The notes under the pieces are model-generated. The model saw nothing but the letters and a program-made list of their open reading frames with translations. It was not told the DNA's origin and ran no database searches. Of a DNA stretch of 64,000 nucleotides, positions 44,690 to 53,943 are shown one piece after another. Position numbers and translations under genes: made by a program. The stretch spans positions 1 to 64,000 of the forward strand of contig JAGKWU010000020.1 in assembly GCA_021151695.1 (NCBI GenBank), read 5' to 3'. The DNA is from Cellvibrionaceae bacterium (lineage in GTDB: Bacteria; Pseudomonadota; Gammaproteobacteria; Pseudomonadales; Cellvibrionaceae). Numbering within the stretch: position 1 is the first letter of the stretch; the number at the start of each line of letters is the position of its first letter.

Positions 44690-46144
44690 ATGACTAAAAC
44701 GATAATGATTCAGGGCACTACCTCGGATGCTGGCAAGACAACATTGGTTGCAGCACTCTGTCGGATTTTAAAAAATCGCGGTGTTTCTGTTGTGCCTTTC
44801 AAGCCGCAAAACATGGCACTGAATTCGGCGGTGACCAGCGATGGTGGTGAAATAGGCCGTGCGCAAGCGTTGCAAGCCCGGGCAGCGGGTTTGCATCCAC
44901 ATACGGATATGAATCCCATTCTGATCAAACCCACCAGCGATACCAAGGCGCAAATTATTGTGCAGGGCAAAGCCCTGAATAATATGGATGCTACGGTTTA
45001 TCACGATTATAAAACTACCGCCATGGCAGCTGTGCTGGATTCATACCGGCGATTGCAAAAACAATACGACGTTATTTTGGTGGAAGGTGCCGGCAGCCCC
45101 GCTGAAATTAATTTGCGCGATCGCGATATTGCTAATATGGGTTTTGCGGAAGCAGTTGACTGTCCGGTAATTTTAATTGCGGATATAGATCGCGGCGGTG
45201 TTTTTGCCCATATAGTCGGTACCCTGGAGCTGTTGAGCGAATCCGAACGCAATCGGGTAATTGGGTTTGTCATTAATCGCTTTCGCGGCGATATAAAGTT
45301 GTTGCAATCTGGTCTTGACTGGCTCGAGCAAAAAACCGGTAAGCCCGTGCTGGGTGTCATTCCTTATCTGCATGGATTGGCGCTGGATGCGGAGGATGCG
45401 CTGGATACCAGAGCGCTATCCAAAACCGAAAGCAAAATTCGTGTTGCGGTTTTGGCGCTTGCACGTATTTCCAATCACAATGATTTTGACCCACTGAGAT
45501 TACATCCTCAGATAGATTTCCATTGGGTCGGGCCAGGCGAGGCAATTCCCCCGGTAGAGTTGATTATTATTCCGGGTAGTAAAAATAGCTGCGCTGATTT
45601 ACATTTTTTACGGCAGCAACATTGGGATCAGGGCATTGCGCGGCATCTACGTTACGGCGGCAAATTAATCGGCATTTGCGGTGGCATGCAAATGCTAGGG
45701 GAATCCATTAGCGATCCTGAAGGAATCGAGGGGCCTATTGTTAAAGCATTGGGGCTTGGCTATTTGCCTTTGCGTACAGAATTGCGCGGCAACAAAATTT
45801 TACGGCAGCGCGAGGGCGTACTCTGGGATGGCGTCACTCAAGTCAAAGGCTACGAGATTCATTGCGGGATTAGTGAAGGGCAAGGGCTTGCACGTCCAGT
45901 CATTCGTTTCTCCGATGATAATTCACAAACCGATGGTGCTATCAGTGAGGACAATCAGGTATTAGGCACCTATTTACACGGTCTGTTTGATCAGCCTGAA
46001 GCCTGTAATGCGATTTTGCGCTGGTGTGGATTGGATAATTTTGCGGCACTGGATTTGGAGCAGATGCGCGAGCAATCTCTGGAATTATTGGCTGCCTCGG
46101 TCGTTGAGGCCGTAGATTTAACCCTGGCAGGCTTGGATTCATAA
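44690..46144 (+). CDS. cobQ: Cobyric acid synthase
   Basis: CobQ amidates adenosylcobyrinic acid diamide at four side chains using glutamine. The 484-residue protein has the dethiobiotin-synthetase-like domain (GTTSDAGKTTLVAAL, FKPQNMALNS, VEGAGSPAEINLRDRDIANM) and the class I glutamine amidotransferase-like domain with nucleophile Cys in GICGGMQMLGE and His in LGTYLHGLF. Only cobO and cobQ of the pathway are in the window; the lower-ligand genes must be elsewhere if salvage is complete. Confidence 0.95.
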   Translation: MTKTIMIQGTTSDAGKTTLVAALCRILKNRGVSVVPFKPQNMALNSAVTSDGGEIGRAQALQARAAGLHPHTDMNPILIKPTSDTKAQIIVQGKALNNMDATVYHDYKTTAMAAVLDSYRRLQKQYDVILVEGAGSPAEINLRDRDIANMGFAEAVDCPVILIADIDRGGVFAHIVGTLELLSESERNRVIGFVINRFRGDIKLLQSGLDWLEQKTGKPVLGVIPYLHGLALDAEDALDTRALSKTESKIRVAVLALARISNHNDFDPLRLHPQIDFHWVGPGEAIPPVELIIIPGSKNSCADLHFLRQQHWDQGIARHLRYGGKLIGICGGMQMLGESISDPEGIEGPIVKALGLGYLPLRTELRGNKILRQREGVLWDGVTQVKGYEIHCGISEGQGLARPVIRFSDDNSQTDGAISEDNQVLGTYLHGLFDQPEACNAILRWCGLDNFAALDLEQMREQSLELLAASVVEAVDLTLAGLDS

Positions 46145-46213
46145 CAGAATTAGTCGCTGTCCGCTGCCTATAACCAGCTACACTATAGGGGATTCTGTCC
46201 GGACACTTTCACA

Positions 46214-47458
46214 ATGCAATCACTTAATCACCTTGTATATCTCGCGATAACTCTGGCAGTGCTCATGGCGTTGACACCCATGGCCTGCGCATTGCCTGAG
46301 GAAGTGGTTGTGCTGGGGACGAATGTCTCTACCAAAAAAGTGGATCAGCATTCGCAAGCGGTACAAGGTGGCTCGGTAGAGCATGTGAAATGCATTTTGA
46401 ACAGCATGCAAGTTAAGCATGAAATCCGTTCGTTACCCTGGCGTCGCGCGCGCCAGGATGTGCACAGCAGTGTCATTGATGGTTTTTTTACAGCAGTTGC
46501 GGTGGATGAGGCCAGCGATTTTGCCACCTTTTCTGCACCGCTGGTATTGGAAAATTGGTATTGGTTTTGGCGAGCGGATATGGCCGCACCCAACTCCTGG
46601 AAGAATGGATTTCAAGTGGGTGTTATTTTGGGAAGCCAACAGGAGTCAATTCTGAGTAACGAAGGATACTCCGAGTTTGTCACCGCAAATAACACTGAGC
46701 AATTGGTAAAATTATTATTTGGAAAGCGTGTTGATGTTGTGCTCATGGATAAAGAGCAGTTTGAAGTGAATTTAAAAAAAATGAACCTGCAACCACGGGA
46801 TTACAAATCGCGCTTCTTCCGTTACATGCCATTGGGTGTTTATTTTGGCGCGCCCTTTTTACTCCAGCATCCGGATTTCCTTCCCGCATTTAATTCACGC
46901 ATTAGCAGCTGTTCAACCCAGGGATTTGATTTGTCCCCCAGTGAACAGGACATTATTCGCAAGGTGGCAAGCCCCTGGTTTGCAAAAATTAAAAGCAATA
47001 ATGATGTGGTGGCAGCGCTGATTCGACAGAATGCCAGCAACCGTGAGAAAACTACCAATCAGCTTCGCCAGATTGATGAGCAGTGGCAGCTGGCGTTTAA
47101 AGTCGGCAATCTCAATTACGCTCAGGTTATTGTGAATAAACCTGTCTCGCGGCTGTTAATGCAACTGCGTGCCAGCTCTAACGATCTGTTATCAGAAATT
47201 ATTGTGATGGATGAGCGAGGCTACAATCTGGCCGTGGCTGAGATGACTTCAGATTACTGGCAAGGCGACGAAGATAAATATCTGCAGGTATATAACAAAG
47301 AGCCGGCGACAATTTATTTCGAGCAAATTAAATACGATGCTTCTTCGCGTCGCTTCCAAGTGCAAGTAAGCACGCAAATTTTGGATAAAAATCAAAAGCC
47401 CTTGGGGGTCGTGACTCTGGGCATAGATGTTGATAAAGCCTTGTCGCTACAAAATTAA
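46214..47458 (+). CDS. Solute-binding domain fused to a Cache-like sensor domain
   Basis: A 414-residue secreted protein (signal peptide to ~26, cleavage near CALP). Residues ~30-270 form a SBP_bac_3-like lobe pair (IRSLPWRRARQDV, DGFFTAVAVDEASDFATFSAPLV, LGVYFGAPFLLQHPDFLPAFN). Residues ~320-414 look like a PDC/Cache module (LSEIIVMDERGYNLAVAEMTSDYWQGDEDKYLQ, VQVSTQILDKNQKPLGVVTLGIDVDKAL). No membrane helix or output domain follows. It may present a ligand to a membrane receptor. I know no characterised protein with this order. Confidence 0.65.
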   Translation: MQSLNHLVYLAITLAVLMALTPMACALPEEVVVLGTNVSTKKVDQHSQAVQGGSVEHVKCILNSMQVKHEIRSLPWRRARQDVHSSVIDGFFTAVAVDEASDFATFSAPLVLENWYWFWRADMAAPNSWKNGFQVGVILGSQQESILSNEGYSEFVTANNTEQLVKLLFGKRVDVVLMDKEQFEVNLKKMNLQPRDYKSRFFRYMPLGVYFGAPFLLQHPDFLPAFNSRISSCSTQGFDLSPSEQDIIRKVASPWFAKIKSNNDVVAALIRQNASNREKTTNQLRQIDEQWQLAFKVGNLNYAQVIVNKPVSRLLMQLRASSNDLLSEIIVMDERGYNLAVAEMTSDYWQGDEDKYLQVYNKEPATIYFEQIKYDASSRRFQVQVSTQILDKNQKPLGVVTLGIDVDKALSLQN

Positions 47459-47482
47459 TTTTTCATTTGCGGTCCCACCAAT

Positions 47483-47512
47483 AAAAAAGCCAGTCATATG
47501 ACTGGCTTTTTT
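47483..47512. terminator. Bidirectional terminator
   Basis: A perfect palindrome with stem agccagtca/tgactggct flanked by A6 and T6 separates the convergent solute-binding fusion gene and ettA and can serve both. Confidence 0.93.
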
Positions 47513-47527
47513 ATTTCTAACTCACAA

Positions 47528-49192
47528 TTACGCTTTCAGCGGTTTGTACTTCATGCGCTTGGGTTGTGAATCATTACCTTTACGCTTGACCAGGTCTTCG
47601 TGGTAATCAGTGTAGTTACCTTCGAAGAACACTATGTCTGAATCGCCTTCGTAAGCCAGTATGTGGGTGGCAATACGGTCGAGGAACCAGCGATCATGCG
47701 AGATCACCAATACGCAACCCGGATAGGCGAGGATCGCATCTTCCAGGGCACGCAGAGTTTCGATATCCAGATCGTTTGACGGTTCGTCGAGTAAGAGTAC
47801 GTTTGCACCTTGCTTCAGGGTGTTGGCCAAATGCAGACGGCCGCGCTCACCACCGGACAATTCGCCCACGCGTTTTTGTTGATCGCCACCTTTGAAGTTG
47901 AAGCGGCCCAGATAAGAGCGCGAGCTAACTTCATAGTTGCCAATTTTCAAAATATCGGCACCACCGGAAACGGCTTCCCACACGGAGTGTTTGTCGTCCA
48001 GGTTTTCGCGGCTTTGTTCTACGTAAGCAACTTTTACTGTCTCACCCAGAGAGATGCTGCCGCTATCCGGTTTCTCTGTGCCGGCGATCATGCGGAAGAG
48101 GGTAGATTTACCCGCGCCGTTACCGCCCACAATACCGACTACCGCGCCTTTGGGTACGGTGAAGGACAGGTTATCGATCAGCTGGCGATCGCCATAACCC
48201 TTGTTGACGTTTTCAAACACGATAACTTTATCGCCCAGGCGTTCACCTGGTGGAATATAGATTTCGTTGGTCTCGTTGCGCGCCTGGAATTCTTGCGATT
48301 GCAGCTCATCAAAGCGCGCCAGACGCGCCTTGCTCTTGGCCTGGCGACCTTTAGGGTTTTGGCGAACCCATTCCAATTCGGTTTTCAGTGCTTTTTGGTG
48401 AGCGGCTTCTGAGCGGGCTTCCTGCTCCAGGCGTGCATCTTTCTGCTCCAGCCAGCTGGTGTAGTTACCTTCGTATGGAATGCCGTGGCCACGGTCGAGT
48501 TCCAAAATCCAGCCAGCGGCGTTGTCGAGGAAGTAGCGATCGTGGGTAATGGCCACTACGGTGCCGGTAAAGCTGTGCAGGAACTGCTCCAGCCAGTAAA
48601 CCGATTCGGCATCCAGGTGGTTTGTTGGTTCGTCGAGCAGCAGCATGTCAGGGCGTGACAGCAACAGGCGGCACAGGGCCACACGACGGCGCTCACCACC
48701 GGACAGTACGGTCACGTCCGCGTCCCATGGCGGCAAGCGCAAGGCGTCAGCAGCAACTTCCAGGGTGTGTTGCAGGTTGTGTGCGTCCCAGGCTTGGATG
48801 ATGTCTTCGCATTTGGCTTGCTTCTTGGCCAGATCGTCAAAGTCGGCATCCGGTTCGGCATAAGCGGCATAGATGCGGTCGAGTTCTTCCAATGCATCCA
48901 CAGCTTCGCGCACGCCGTCTTGCACGTTGCCGAGCACGTCTTTGGCTGGGTCGAGTTGCGGCTCTTGCGGCAGGTAGCCGATTTTGATGCCGGGCATGGG
49001 GCGGGCTTCGCCGTTAAAGTCCTGGTCTACACCAGCCATGATTTTAAGCAGGGTGGATTTACCTGAGCCATTGAGGCCGAGTACACCGATCTTGGCGCCG
49101 GGGAAGAAAGAGAGGGAGATATCTTTAAGGATTTCACGCTTGGGCGGGACAATTTTGCCGAGCCTGTGCATGCTAAATACGTATTGCGCCAT
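47528..49192 (-). CDS. ettA: Energy-dependent translational throttle protein (ABC-F)
   Basis: EttA binds the ribosomal E site and gates entry into elongation by the ADP/ATP ratio. From the ATG at 49192 (gaggt eight bases upstream) the product is 554 residues, one short of the E. coli protein; the open frame before it is not conserved. Two ABC domains are complete: Walker A GLNGSGKST and GGNGAGKST, signatures LSGGERRRVAL and LSGGERGRLHL, Walker B LLLDEPTNHLD and LLLDEPSNDLD, with the P-site-tRNA-interaction linker between them. Confidence 0.95.
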   Translation of the reverse strand: MAQYVFSMHRLGKIVPPKREILKDISLSFFPGAKIGVLGLNGSGKSTLLKIMAGVDQDFNGEARPMPGIKIGYLPQEPQLDPAKDVLGNVQDGVREAVDALEELDRIYAAYAEPDADFDDLAKKQAKCEDIIQAWDAHNLQHTLEVAADALRLPPWDADVTVLSGGERRRVALCRLLLSRPDMLLLDEPTNHLDAESVYWLEQFLHSFTGTVVAITHDRYFLDNAAGWILELDRGHGIPYEGNYTSWLEQKDARLEQEARSEAAHQKALKTELEWVRQNPKGRQAKSKARLARFDELQSQEFQARNETNEIYIPPGERLGDKVIVFENVNKGYGDRQLIDNLSFTVPKGAVVGIVGGNGAGKSTLFRMIAGTEKPDSGSISLGETVKVAYVEQSRENLDDKHSVWEAVSGGADILKIGNYEVSSRSYLGRFNFKGGDQQKRVGELSGGERGRLHLANTLKQGANVLLLDEPSNDLDIETLRALEDAILAYPGCVLVISHDRWFLDRIATHILAYEGDSDIVFFEGNYTDYHEDLVKRKGNDSQPKRMKYKPLKA

Positions 49193-49295
49193 GGGGCAGA
49201 CCTCGTTTAGCGGGGGAAATTTCAAAGCGCGTACTATAAAGAAAGCGCGTTACATTAGAAAGGCGCCGCTTGGCGAGGGGATTGAGAGGGCAATA

Positions 49296-49322
49296 AAAAA
49301 CCTCGCCGGAGCGAGGTTTTTG
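49296..49322. terminator. Terminator downstream of the DUF3300 gene
   Basis: The stem aaaaacctcgc/gcgaggttttt with loop cgga lies between the end of the DUF3300 gene and the ettA start. On the minus strand it ends in T5 and can stop DUF3300 transcription before ettA. Confidence 0.88.
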
Positions 49323-49339
49323 AGTGATATTCGAACGAA

Positions 49340-50917
49340 TCAGTTTTTGTCATCGTTGCGTTTGATCCGCTCCAGCCGTGATCCACCTTCCTGGCGTGGT
49401 TGGCGAGTCTCTTGCCGTGTTTCTTGCCGCGCTTCTTGTCGAATTTCGGTGCGCGGCGGCGGTGTCAGATCGGTCGAACGATTGCTCTGGCGATCATTAT
49501 TCAATTGAATAACCCGCTCGTTGCGCTGCTCGCGGTTTTGGTTGTTATCACCACCGGTAACGTAATTGTCCGTGGCAGGTGTGCGATTAAACGCCGGTGT
49601 GCTATCGCGAGTACCCAAATTGGTTACTCTCGTATTGTCATTGTTGCGATCCTCATGGCGCCAGCGATTGTCGCCGTCGTTGTTGCGACGCTCCATCCGC
49701 TCGCGAAATTGTTCCGCGCGGTCGGCATTGAACCTGTCATTGGTTTGATCAACGCTGTTGCTGGCGGGCTGCGTATTGCGTTGGCTGTCTTGCAGGCTAA
49801 CAGGTTGATCAACGTGCGGACTTGCAACCGAATGATTGTCGGTCTGGTTGGTTGTCCTGATGCGTTGCAAGCGACTGTTGTCCTGGCTGTTGTTCACATT
49901 GACGGTGTTACGGTTGTCATGGAAGCTTCGGTCGGTACCGCTTTGGCCATTTTGATTGCCTCTATGGTCATTGTTTTGCCGATGATTGTCCCGATCATTA
50001 TCCATGCGCTCGCGGTAAACGCGGTCGCTGTAGCGGGTTGGGCGGTTGCTGTTGTAGGTGCTGCGTTGATTATCGCTGTAATAGGCAACGCCGTGTCTGT
50101 GCACAGGGTCGTGATGCCAGTCGTGCGCGCCTTCGTGATAGACAATGCTGCGGCCAGTGTAAAAGCGTGAACCACTGTAGCGGTCGCGATCTATCACCAC
50201 TACACGACGGTCGCGCCAGCGGCATGAGCTGTAAAAATAGGTTGGACCTACATAGATAGAGGGACCCCAATAAAAGCCGGCACTGTAAACATAGGTGGAC
50301 GGGTAGCTCCAATAGATGGGTGGATAGTCCGGGTACCACCAGCTGCCATAAATCACACGGGTATCGTAAACCGGCACGTAGACGACGCGCTCCTGGGCGG
50401 GTTCTATGACAATTTCATCGCCATCTTCTTCAACGCGGGTGTATTGGCTTTTGTTCAGATTGCCGGCGGCTTTGGCTTTTTTGCGCAGGCGTTGCACGCT
50501 GTCCATTACCGCCTCTTCGTCGCTCAGGAAGGCATCGCCCAGGCGCTGGGTCCAGTCTGTATCTTCACTCATGCGCTTTAACAAATCGGGAAAGGCCACC
50601 AACGATTTAACGCTAGGGTCCCAGTCTTTATTCTGGGCAAACTTGAGGGCATCTTCGGTTTTCAAATCGGCATTGCTGCGAACCCAGCGATCCGCCTGGA
50701 TAACTTCCAGTGGGTAGGTAGAAGCTATAAGTACTTGGGATAAAAGTGTATCCGGGTAGAGAGCTATGGGAGCGAGCATCTGGTCGAGTTCGCGATCGCT
50801 GAAGTCTACGTCTTCGTGGGCGGCCAACGCGGAGGGGGCTATAGCCACTATCAAGCAAGCGATAACAGCCAGGGCGAGGCGATAGGTTGTTGTTGCCAGA
50901 TCAGGGAAGGATTTCAT
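49340..50917 (-). CDS. DUF3300 secreted protein with Asn/Arg-rich tail
   Basis: A 525-residue exported protein. The signal peptide (cleavage near ALAA) is followed by the DUF3300 domain (~30-260): LDQMLAPIALYPDTLLSQVLIASTYP, VKSLVAFPDLLKRMSEDTDWTQRLGDAFL and the ERVVYVPVYDTRVIYGSWWYPDYPP signature. The remaining half is low-complexity, rich in Asn, Arg, Asp and Gln, and probably disordered. The ATG at 50917 is used because it begins the signal peptide; the frame is open to 50986. The function of DUF3300 is not known. Confidence 0.82.
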   Translation of the reverse strand: MKSFPDLATTTYRLALAVIACLIVAIAPSALAAHEDVDFSDRELDQMLAPIALYPDTLLSQVLIASTYPLEVIQADRWVRSNADLKTEDALKFAQNKDWDPSVKSLVAFPDLLKRMSEDTDWTQRLGDAFLSDEEAVMDSVQRLRKKAKAAGNLNKSQYTRVEEDGDEIVIEPAQERVVYVPVYDTRVIYGSWWYPDYPPIYWSYPSTYVYSAGFYWGPSIYVGPTYFYSSCRWRDRRVVVIDRDRYSGSRFYTGRSIVYHEGAHDWHHDPVHRHGVAYYSDNQRSTYNSNRPTRYSDRVYRERMDNDRDNHRQNNDHRGNQNGQSGTDRSFHDNRNTVNVNNSQDNSRLQRIRTTNQTDNHSVASPHVDQPVSLQDSQRNTQPASNSVDQTNDRFNADRAEQFRERMERRNNDGDNRWRHEDRNNDNTRVTNLGTRDSTPAFNRTPATDNYVTGGDNNQNREQRNERVIQLNNDRQSNRSTDLTPPPRTEIRQEARQETRQETRQPRQEGGSRLERIKRNDDKN

Positions 50918-51124
50918 GATTACGTCTCGTGTTGTGCCCCAACGGCGGTTACGGGTACTGGCGGTATGGGTGCATGAGCCTCCCAAACGCGCGACTCTGA
51001 CACCTTAAGTTCTTTATAAGTTGCAACGGCTTAATCCGGCCTGAATAAACTGGCTTTCAGATCAAGCGCAACGGCAAGAATTTGCATCATGAAGTAGCAC
51101 ATGCAGGCCAGCAAGCGCTTTGGC

Positions 51125-51152
51125 TTGACTAAAACTGCGCTGGCTTGATAAT
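51125..51152 (+). promoter_or_regulatory. Probable sigma-70 promoter of minCDE
   Basis: ttgact at 51125-51130, a 16-base spacer, and gataat at 51147-51152 lie about 40 bases before the minC ATG. The match to the consensus is good for both hexamers. Confidence 0.6.
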
Positions 51153-51193
51153 GGCGACCTTGTATTGACCGAAGGCCGTGAGAGTTTCCAACA

Positions 51194-51967
51194 ATGATAG
51201 ATGTGAGTTTCCAGTTGAAAGGCAGTGCCTTGACCGTAGTGGTGCTAGCCCTGGTGGACTATGACCCGACAACTCTCGCCACTGAATTAAAAGAAAAGAT
51301 CGACCAGGCGCCGCACTTCTTTGTTAATTCCCCTGTGCTGATCAGCCTCGAGCGCCTCGAAAGCCCCGAAACATGTATCACACTGCTTGAAAATCCATCA
51401 GGTTTGATTCAAATTTGCCGCCAGCTTGATCTGCAGCCACTGGGCTTTACTGCGGTACCCGAAGTTCTGCTCGAAGCGGTGCAGAAAACGGGCCTTGCCA
51501 TACTGCCCAAACCCTCCGAACGCGCTCTGAAAGTGCCAGCTGCCAAAGCGCAGGAGCCAGTTGTAGAAACGCGCGTAGAGACGGTAGTAGAAACCGTTGT
51601 GGAAACGGTGATTGAAGAGCGTCTGGTTCAGCGCCAGAGTAGGGTGGTAACTCGCCCGGTGCGTTCCGGCCAGCAGATTTACGCTGAAGGTGCAGATTTG
51701 ATTGTGCTTGCGCAAGTCAGTGAGGGTGCCGAAGTGCTGGCCGATGGCCACATCCACATTTACGGCACCTTGCGTGGCCGCGCGTTGGCGGGCGTAAAAG
51801 GTGATGAAAGCGCACGTATTTTTTGCCAGCAGTTGGAAGCAGAACTGGTGTCAGTCGCGGGTAACTTTGTGTTGCAGGATGCCCTGCCCAAGAACCTGCT
51901 GAAAAAGCCGGCACAGATTTCGCTCAAAGGCGAGAAGGTCGCCATTGATGCGCTGACAACCGCATAG
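51194..51967 (+). CDS. minC: Septum site-determining protein MinC
   Basis: MinC blocks FtsZ polymerisation away from midcell. The 257-residue protein has the N-terminal FtsZ-interacting domain (FQLKGSALTVVVLALVDYDPTTLATELKEKI), a Val/Glu-rich linker (~120-150, with repeated VETVVET), and the C-terminal beta-helix (QQIYAEGADLIVLAQVSEGAEVLADGHIHIYGTLRGRALAGVKGD) that binds MinD. It is first in the minCDE operon. Confidence 0.95.
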   Translation: MIDVSFQLKGSALTVVVLALVDYDPTTLATELKEKIDQAPHFFVNSPVLISLERLESPETCITLLENPSGLIQICRQLDLQPLGFTAVPEVLLEAVQKTGLAILPKPSERALKVPAAKAQEPVVETRVETVVETVVETVIEERLVQRQSRVVTRPVRSGQQIYAEGADLIVLAQVSEGAEVLADGHIHIYGTLRGRALAGVKGDESARIFCQQLEAELVSVAGNFVLQDALPKNLLKKPAQISLKGEKVAIDALTTA

Positions 51968-52030
51968 CACTGATAGCTGCCTCGCAGCACAGACATTTTT
52001 TATTTACATAGCAAATTTAAGGAGCCTATC

Positions 52031-52843
52031 TTGGCTAAGATTATCGTAGTTACCTCAGGTAAAGGTGGTGTAGGTAAAACCACCACCAGCGCAGCTATCA
52101 GCACTGGCCTTGCACTGCGCGGCCACAAAACTGTGGTGATCGATTTCGACGTAGGCCTGCGTAACCTGGATTTGATCATGGGCTGCGAACGCCGCGTGGT
52201 TTACGATTTCGTCAACGTGATCAAGAGCGAATCCACACTCAACCAGGCGCTGATCAAAGACAAACGTACTGATAACCTCTATGTATTGCCAGCCTCCCAA
52301 ACCCGCGACAAAGATGCATTGAGCCGCGAGGGTGTTGAAGCTGTATTGAATGAGCTGTCCAAAGATTTTGATTACATCGTGTGCGACTCACCAGCCGGTA
52401 TCGAGCAAGGTGCGCAAATGGCCCTGTATTTCGCGGATATCGCGGTTGTAGTAACCAACCCGGAAGTGTCTTCCGTGCGTGACTCGGACCGCATCATCGG
52501 CATTCTGCAAAGCAAATCTCGCCGCGCTGAGCTTAACCACGAGCCAATTAAAGAGCATTTGCTGTTGACTCGCTACAACCCAACGCGCGTAGCCGCCGGT
52601 GAGATGTTGAGCGTGAGCGATGTGGAAGAGATTTTGGCGATTCCACTGCTGGGTGTTATCCCTGAATCAGAAGCAGTGCTTAAGGCATCAAACCAGGGTA
52701 CGCCGGTAATTCTTGATGATCAGTCGCAAGCGGGCCAGGCTTATAGCGACGCTGTTGATCGTCTGTTAGGCAGCGAATTGCCACACCGTTTCCTTGAGGC
52801 TGAGAAGAAAGGTTTCCTTGCGCGTCTGCTGGGAGGTAAATAG
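52031..52843 (+). CDS. minD: Septum site-determining ATPase MinD
   Basis: MinD is a ParA-type ATPase that binds the membrane when ATP-bound, recruits MinC and oscillates under MinE. The 270-residue protein has the deviant Walker A GKGGVGKTTTSAA, VIDFDVGLRNLDL, CDSPAGIEQGAQ and the C-terminal amphipathic helix (KKGFLARLLGG). Translation starts at a TTG (52031) with aaggag seven bases upstream. Its stop codon overlaps the minE start. Confidence 0.97.
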   Translation: MAKIIVVTSGKGGVGKTTTSAAISTGLALRGHKTVVIDFDVGLRNLDLIMGCERRVVYDFVNVIKSESTLNQALIKDKRTDNLYVLPASQTRDKDALSREGVEAVLNELSKDFDYIVCDSPAGIEQGAQMALYFADIAVVVTNPEVSSVRDSDRIIGILQSKSRRAELNHEPIKEHLLLTRYNPTRVAAGEMLSVSDVEEILAIPLLGVIPESEAVLKASNQGTPVILDDQSQAGQAYSDAVDRLLGSELPHRFLEAEKKGFLARLLGGK

Positions 52844-53100
52844 TGAGCCTGCTCGATTATTTCCGTAAAAAAAATGCGCCTACTTCGGCTGCTACTGCCA
52901 AGGAGCGTTTGCAAATTATTGTTGCGCACGAACGCAACAAGCGCAATTTGCAGCAACCGGATTTTCTGCCGCAAATGCAGCAGGAAATTATTGCTGTGAT
53001 TCGTAAATATATTCACATTGAATCTGATCAGGTTACTGTGAATCTGGATAACAGTGATCACTGTTCAGTATTGGAATTGAACATTACTTTGCCGGAATAA
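52843..53100 (+). CDS. minE: Cell division topological specificity factor MinE
   Basis: MinE stimulates MinD ATPase and drives pole-to-pole oscillation. The 85-residue protein has the membrane-targeting start (MSLLDYFRKKN), the MinD-contact helix (ATAKERLQIIVAHERNK) and the dimerisation domain. It starts at a GTG overlapping the last base of minD, which suggests translational coupling. Confidence 0.96.
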   Translation: MSLLDYFRKKNAPTSAATAKERLQIIVAHERNKRNLQQPDFLPQMQQEIIAVIRKYIHIESDQVTVNLDNSDHCSVLELNITLPE

Positions 53101-53243
53101 GCTATTTCGCTCCAGGGAAGAAACACTGCAGTCATTATCCGTTGCTATACTCAAGAACAGTATTTGGCACGGTTTAAATGTTTGTAATTACGCGGGGGGC
53201 AAGGTTTGCCTCCCAGGTTTCTTTCCCCATCGTGAGTTAGCTT

Positions 53244-53912
53244 ATGGAACTGCGCAAAGTCGCCTCTTTTATTTCTCCCTTCCTACAACCAGCCCGCGTT
53301 AAATCCACCTCGATTATTTCCGCCTTATTGCTAACCTTATGTTTATCGGCTTGTGGCTATCTGATCAAGCCCACTGTCAAAACGGGTGTCGTTAATCTTC
53401 AGCCCGGTAGTTACAACATAGATCCAGCACATACCAGTTTGTTATTCAAAATTAATCATATGGGAATGTCTACGCTCGTCGGTCGTTTTAATAAAGTTGA
53501 TGCGAGCCTGGAATTTGATCCAAAAAAAATGGCGGATGCGAAATTATCTGCCATTATTAGTGTGGCGAGTGTAGATGTGAACAATCGCGACCTGGAGGAG
53601 AGCCTGCGTGGGTCCAGTTGGCTTGATGTGGACAAGTATCCACAAGCAAAGTTTGAGACTACCTCCGTCAAAATGCTTGATGATACTCGCGCAATTTTTA
53701 CCGGTAATCTGACATTGCATGGTGTGACGGCGCCGGTTGATCTGGCCGTGGAGTTCAATGGTGCTGGCGATAACATGTTGACTGGCCGTTACACGCTTGG
53801 ATTTAGTGCGACAGCCCAAATCAAAAGATCCCGTTTTGGTGTGGATTATTTAATCCCTGCTATAGGTGACGATGTTGCAATAGAGGTTTTTGCGGAGTTT
53901 CAGAAGCGTTAA
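53244..53912 (+). CDS. YceI-family lipocalin-like lipoprotein
   Basis: A 222-residue protein with a hydrophobic leader and lipobox LCLSAC, so it is probably a lipoprotein. The YceI domain (~50-222) is clear: YNIDPAHTSLLFKINHMGMSTLVGRF, ISVASVDVNNRDLEESLRGSSWLDVDKYPQAKFETT, FTGNLTLHGVTAPVDL and RSRFGVDYLIPAIGDDV. YceI folds bind isoprenoids such as ubiquinone or polyprenyl chains. It lies 31 bases before the RoxA-like dihaem cytochrome gene, so the two are likely one operon. Confidence 0.88.
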   Translation: MELRKVASFISPFLQPARVKSTSIISALLLTLCLSACGYLIKPTVKTGVVNLQPGSYNIDPAHTSLLFKINHMGMSTLVGRFNKVDASLEFDPKKMADAKLSAIISVASVDVNNRDLEESLRGSSWLDVDKYPQAKFETTSVKMLDDTRAIFTGNLTLHGVTAPVDLAVEFNGAGDNMLTGRYTLGFSATAQIKRSRFGVDYLIPAIGDDVAIEVFAEFQKR

Positions 53913-53943
53913 AAAATAATCGCAAACAAAAGTTGGTGACCGA

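Noticed and set aside
49400..50170. 256-codon hydrophobic open frame on the plus strand
   Set aside because: It is the complement of the Asn/Arg-rich tail of the DUF3300 gene; the Val/Ile-rich composition is a by-product of reading Asn/Asp codons backwards.
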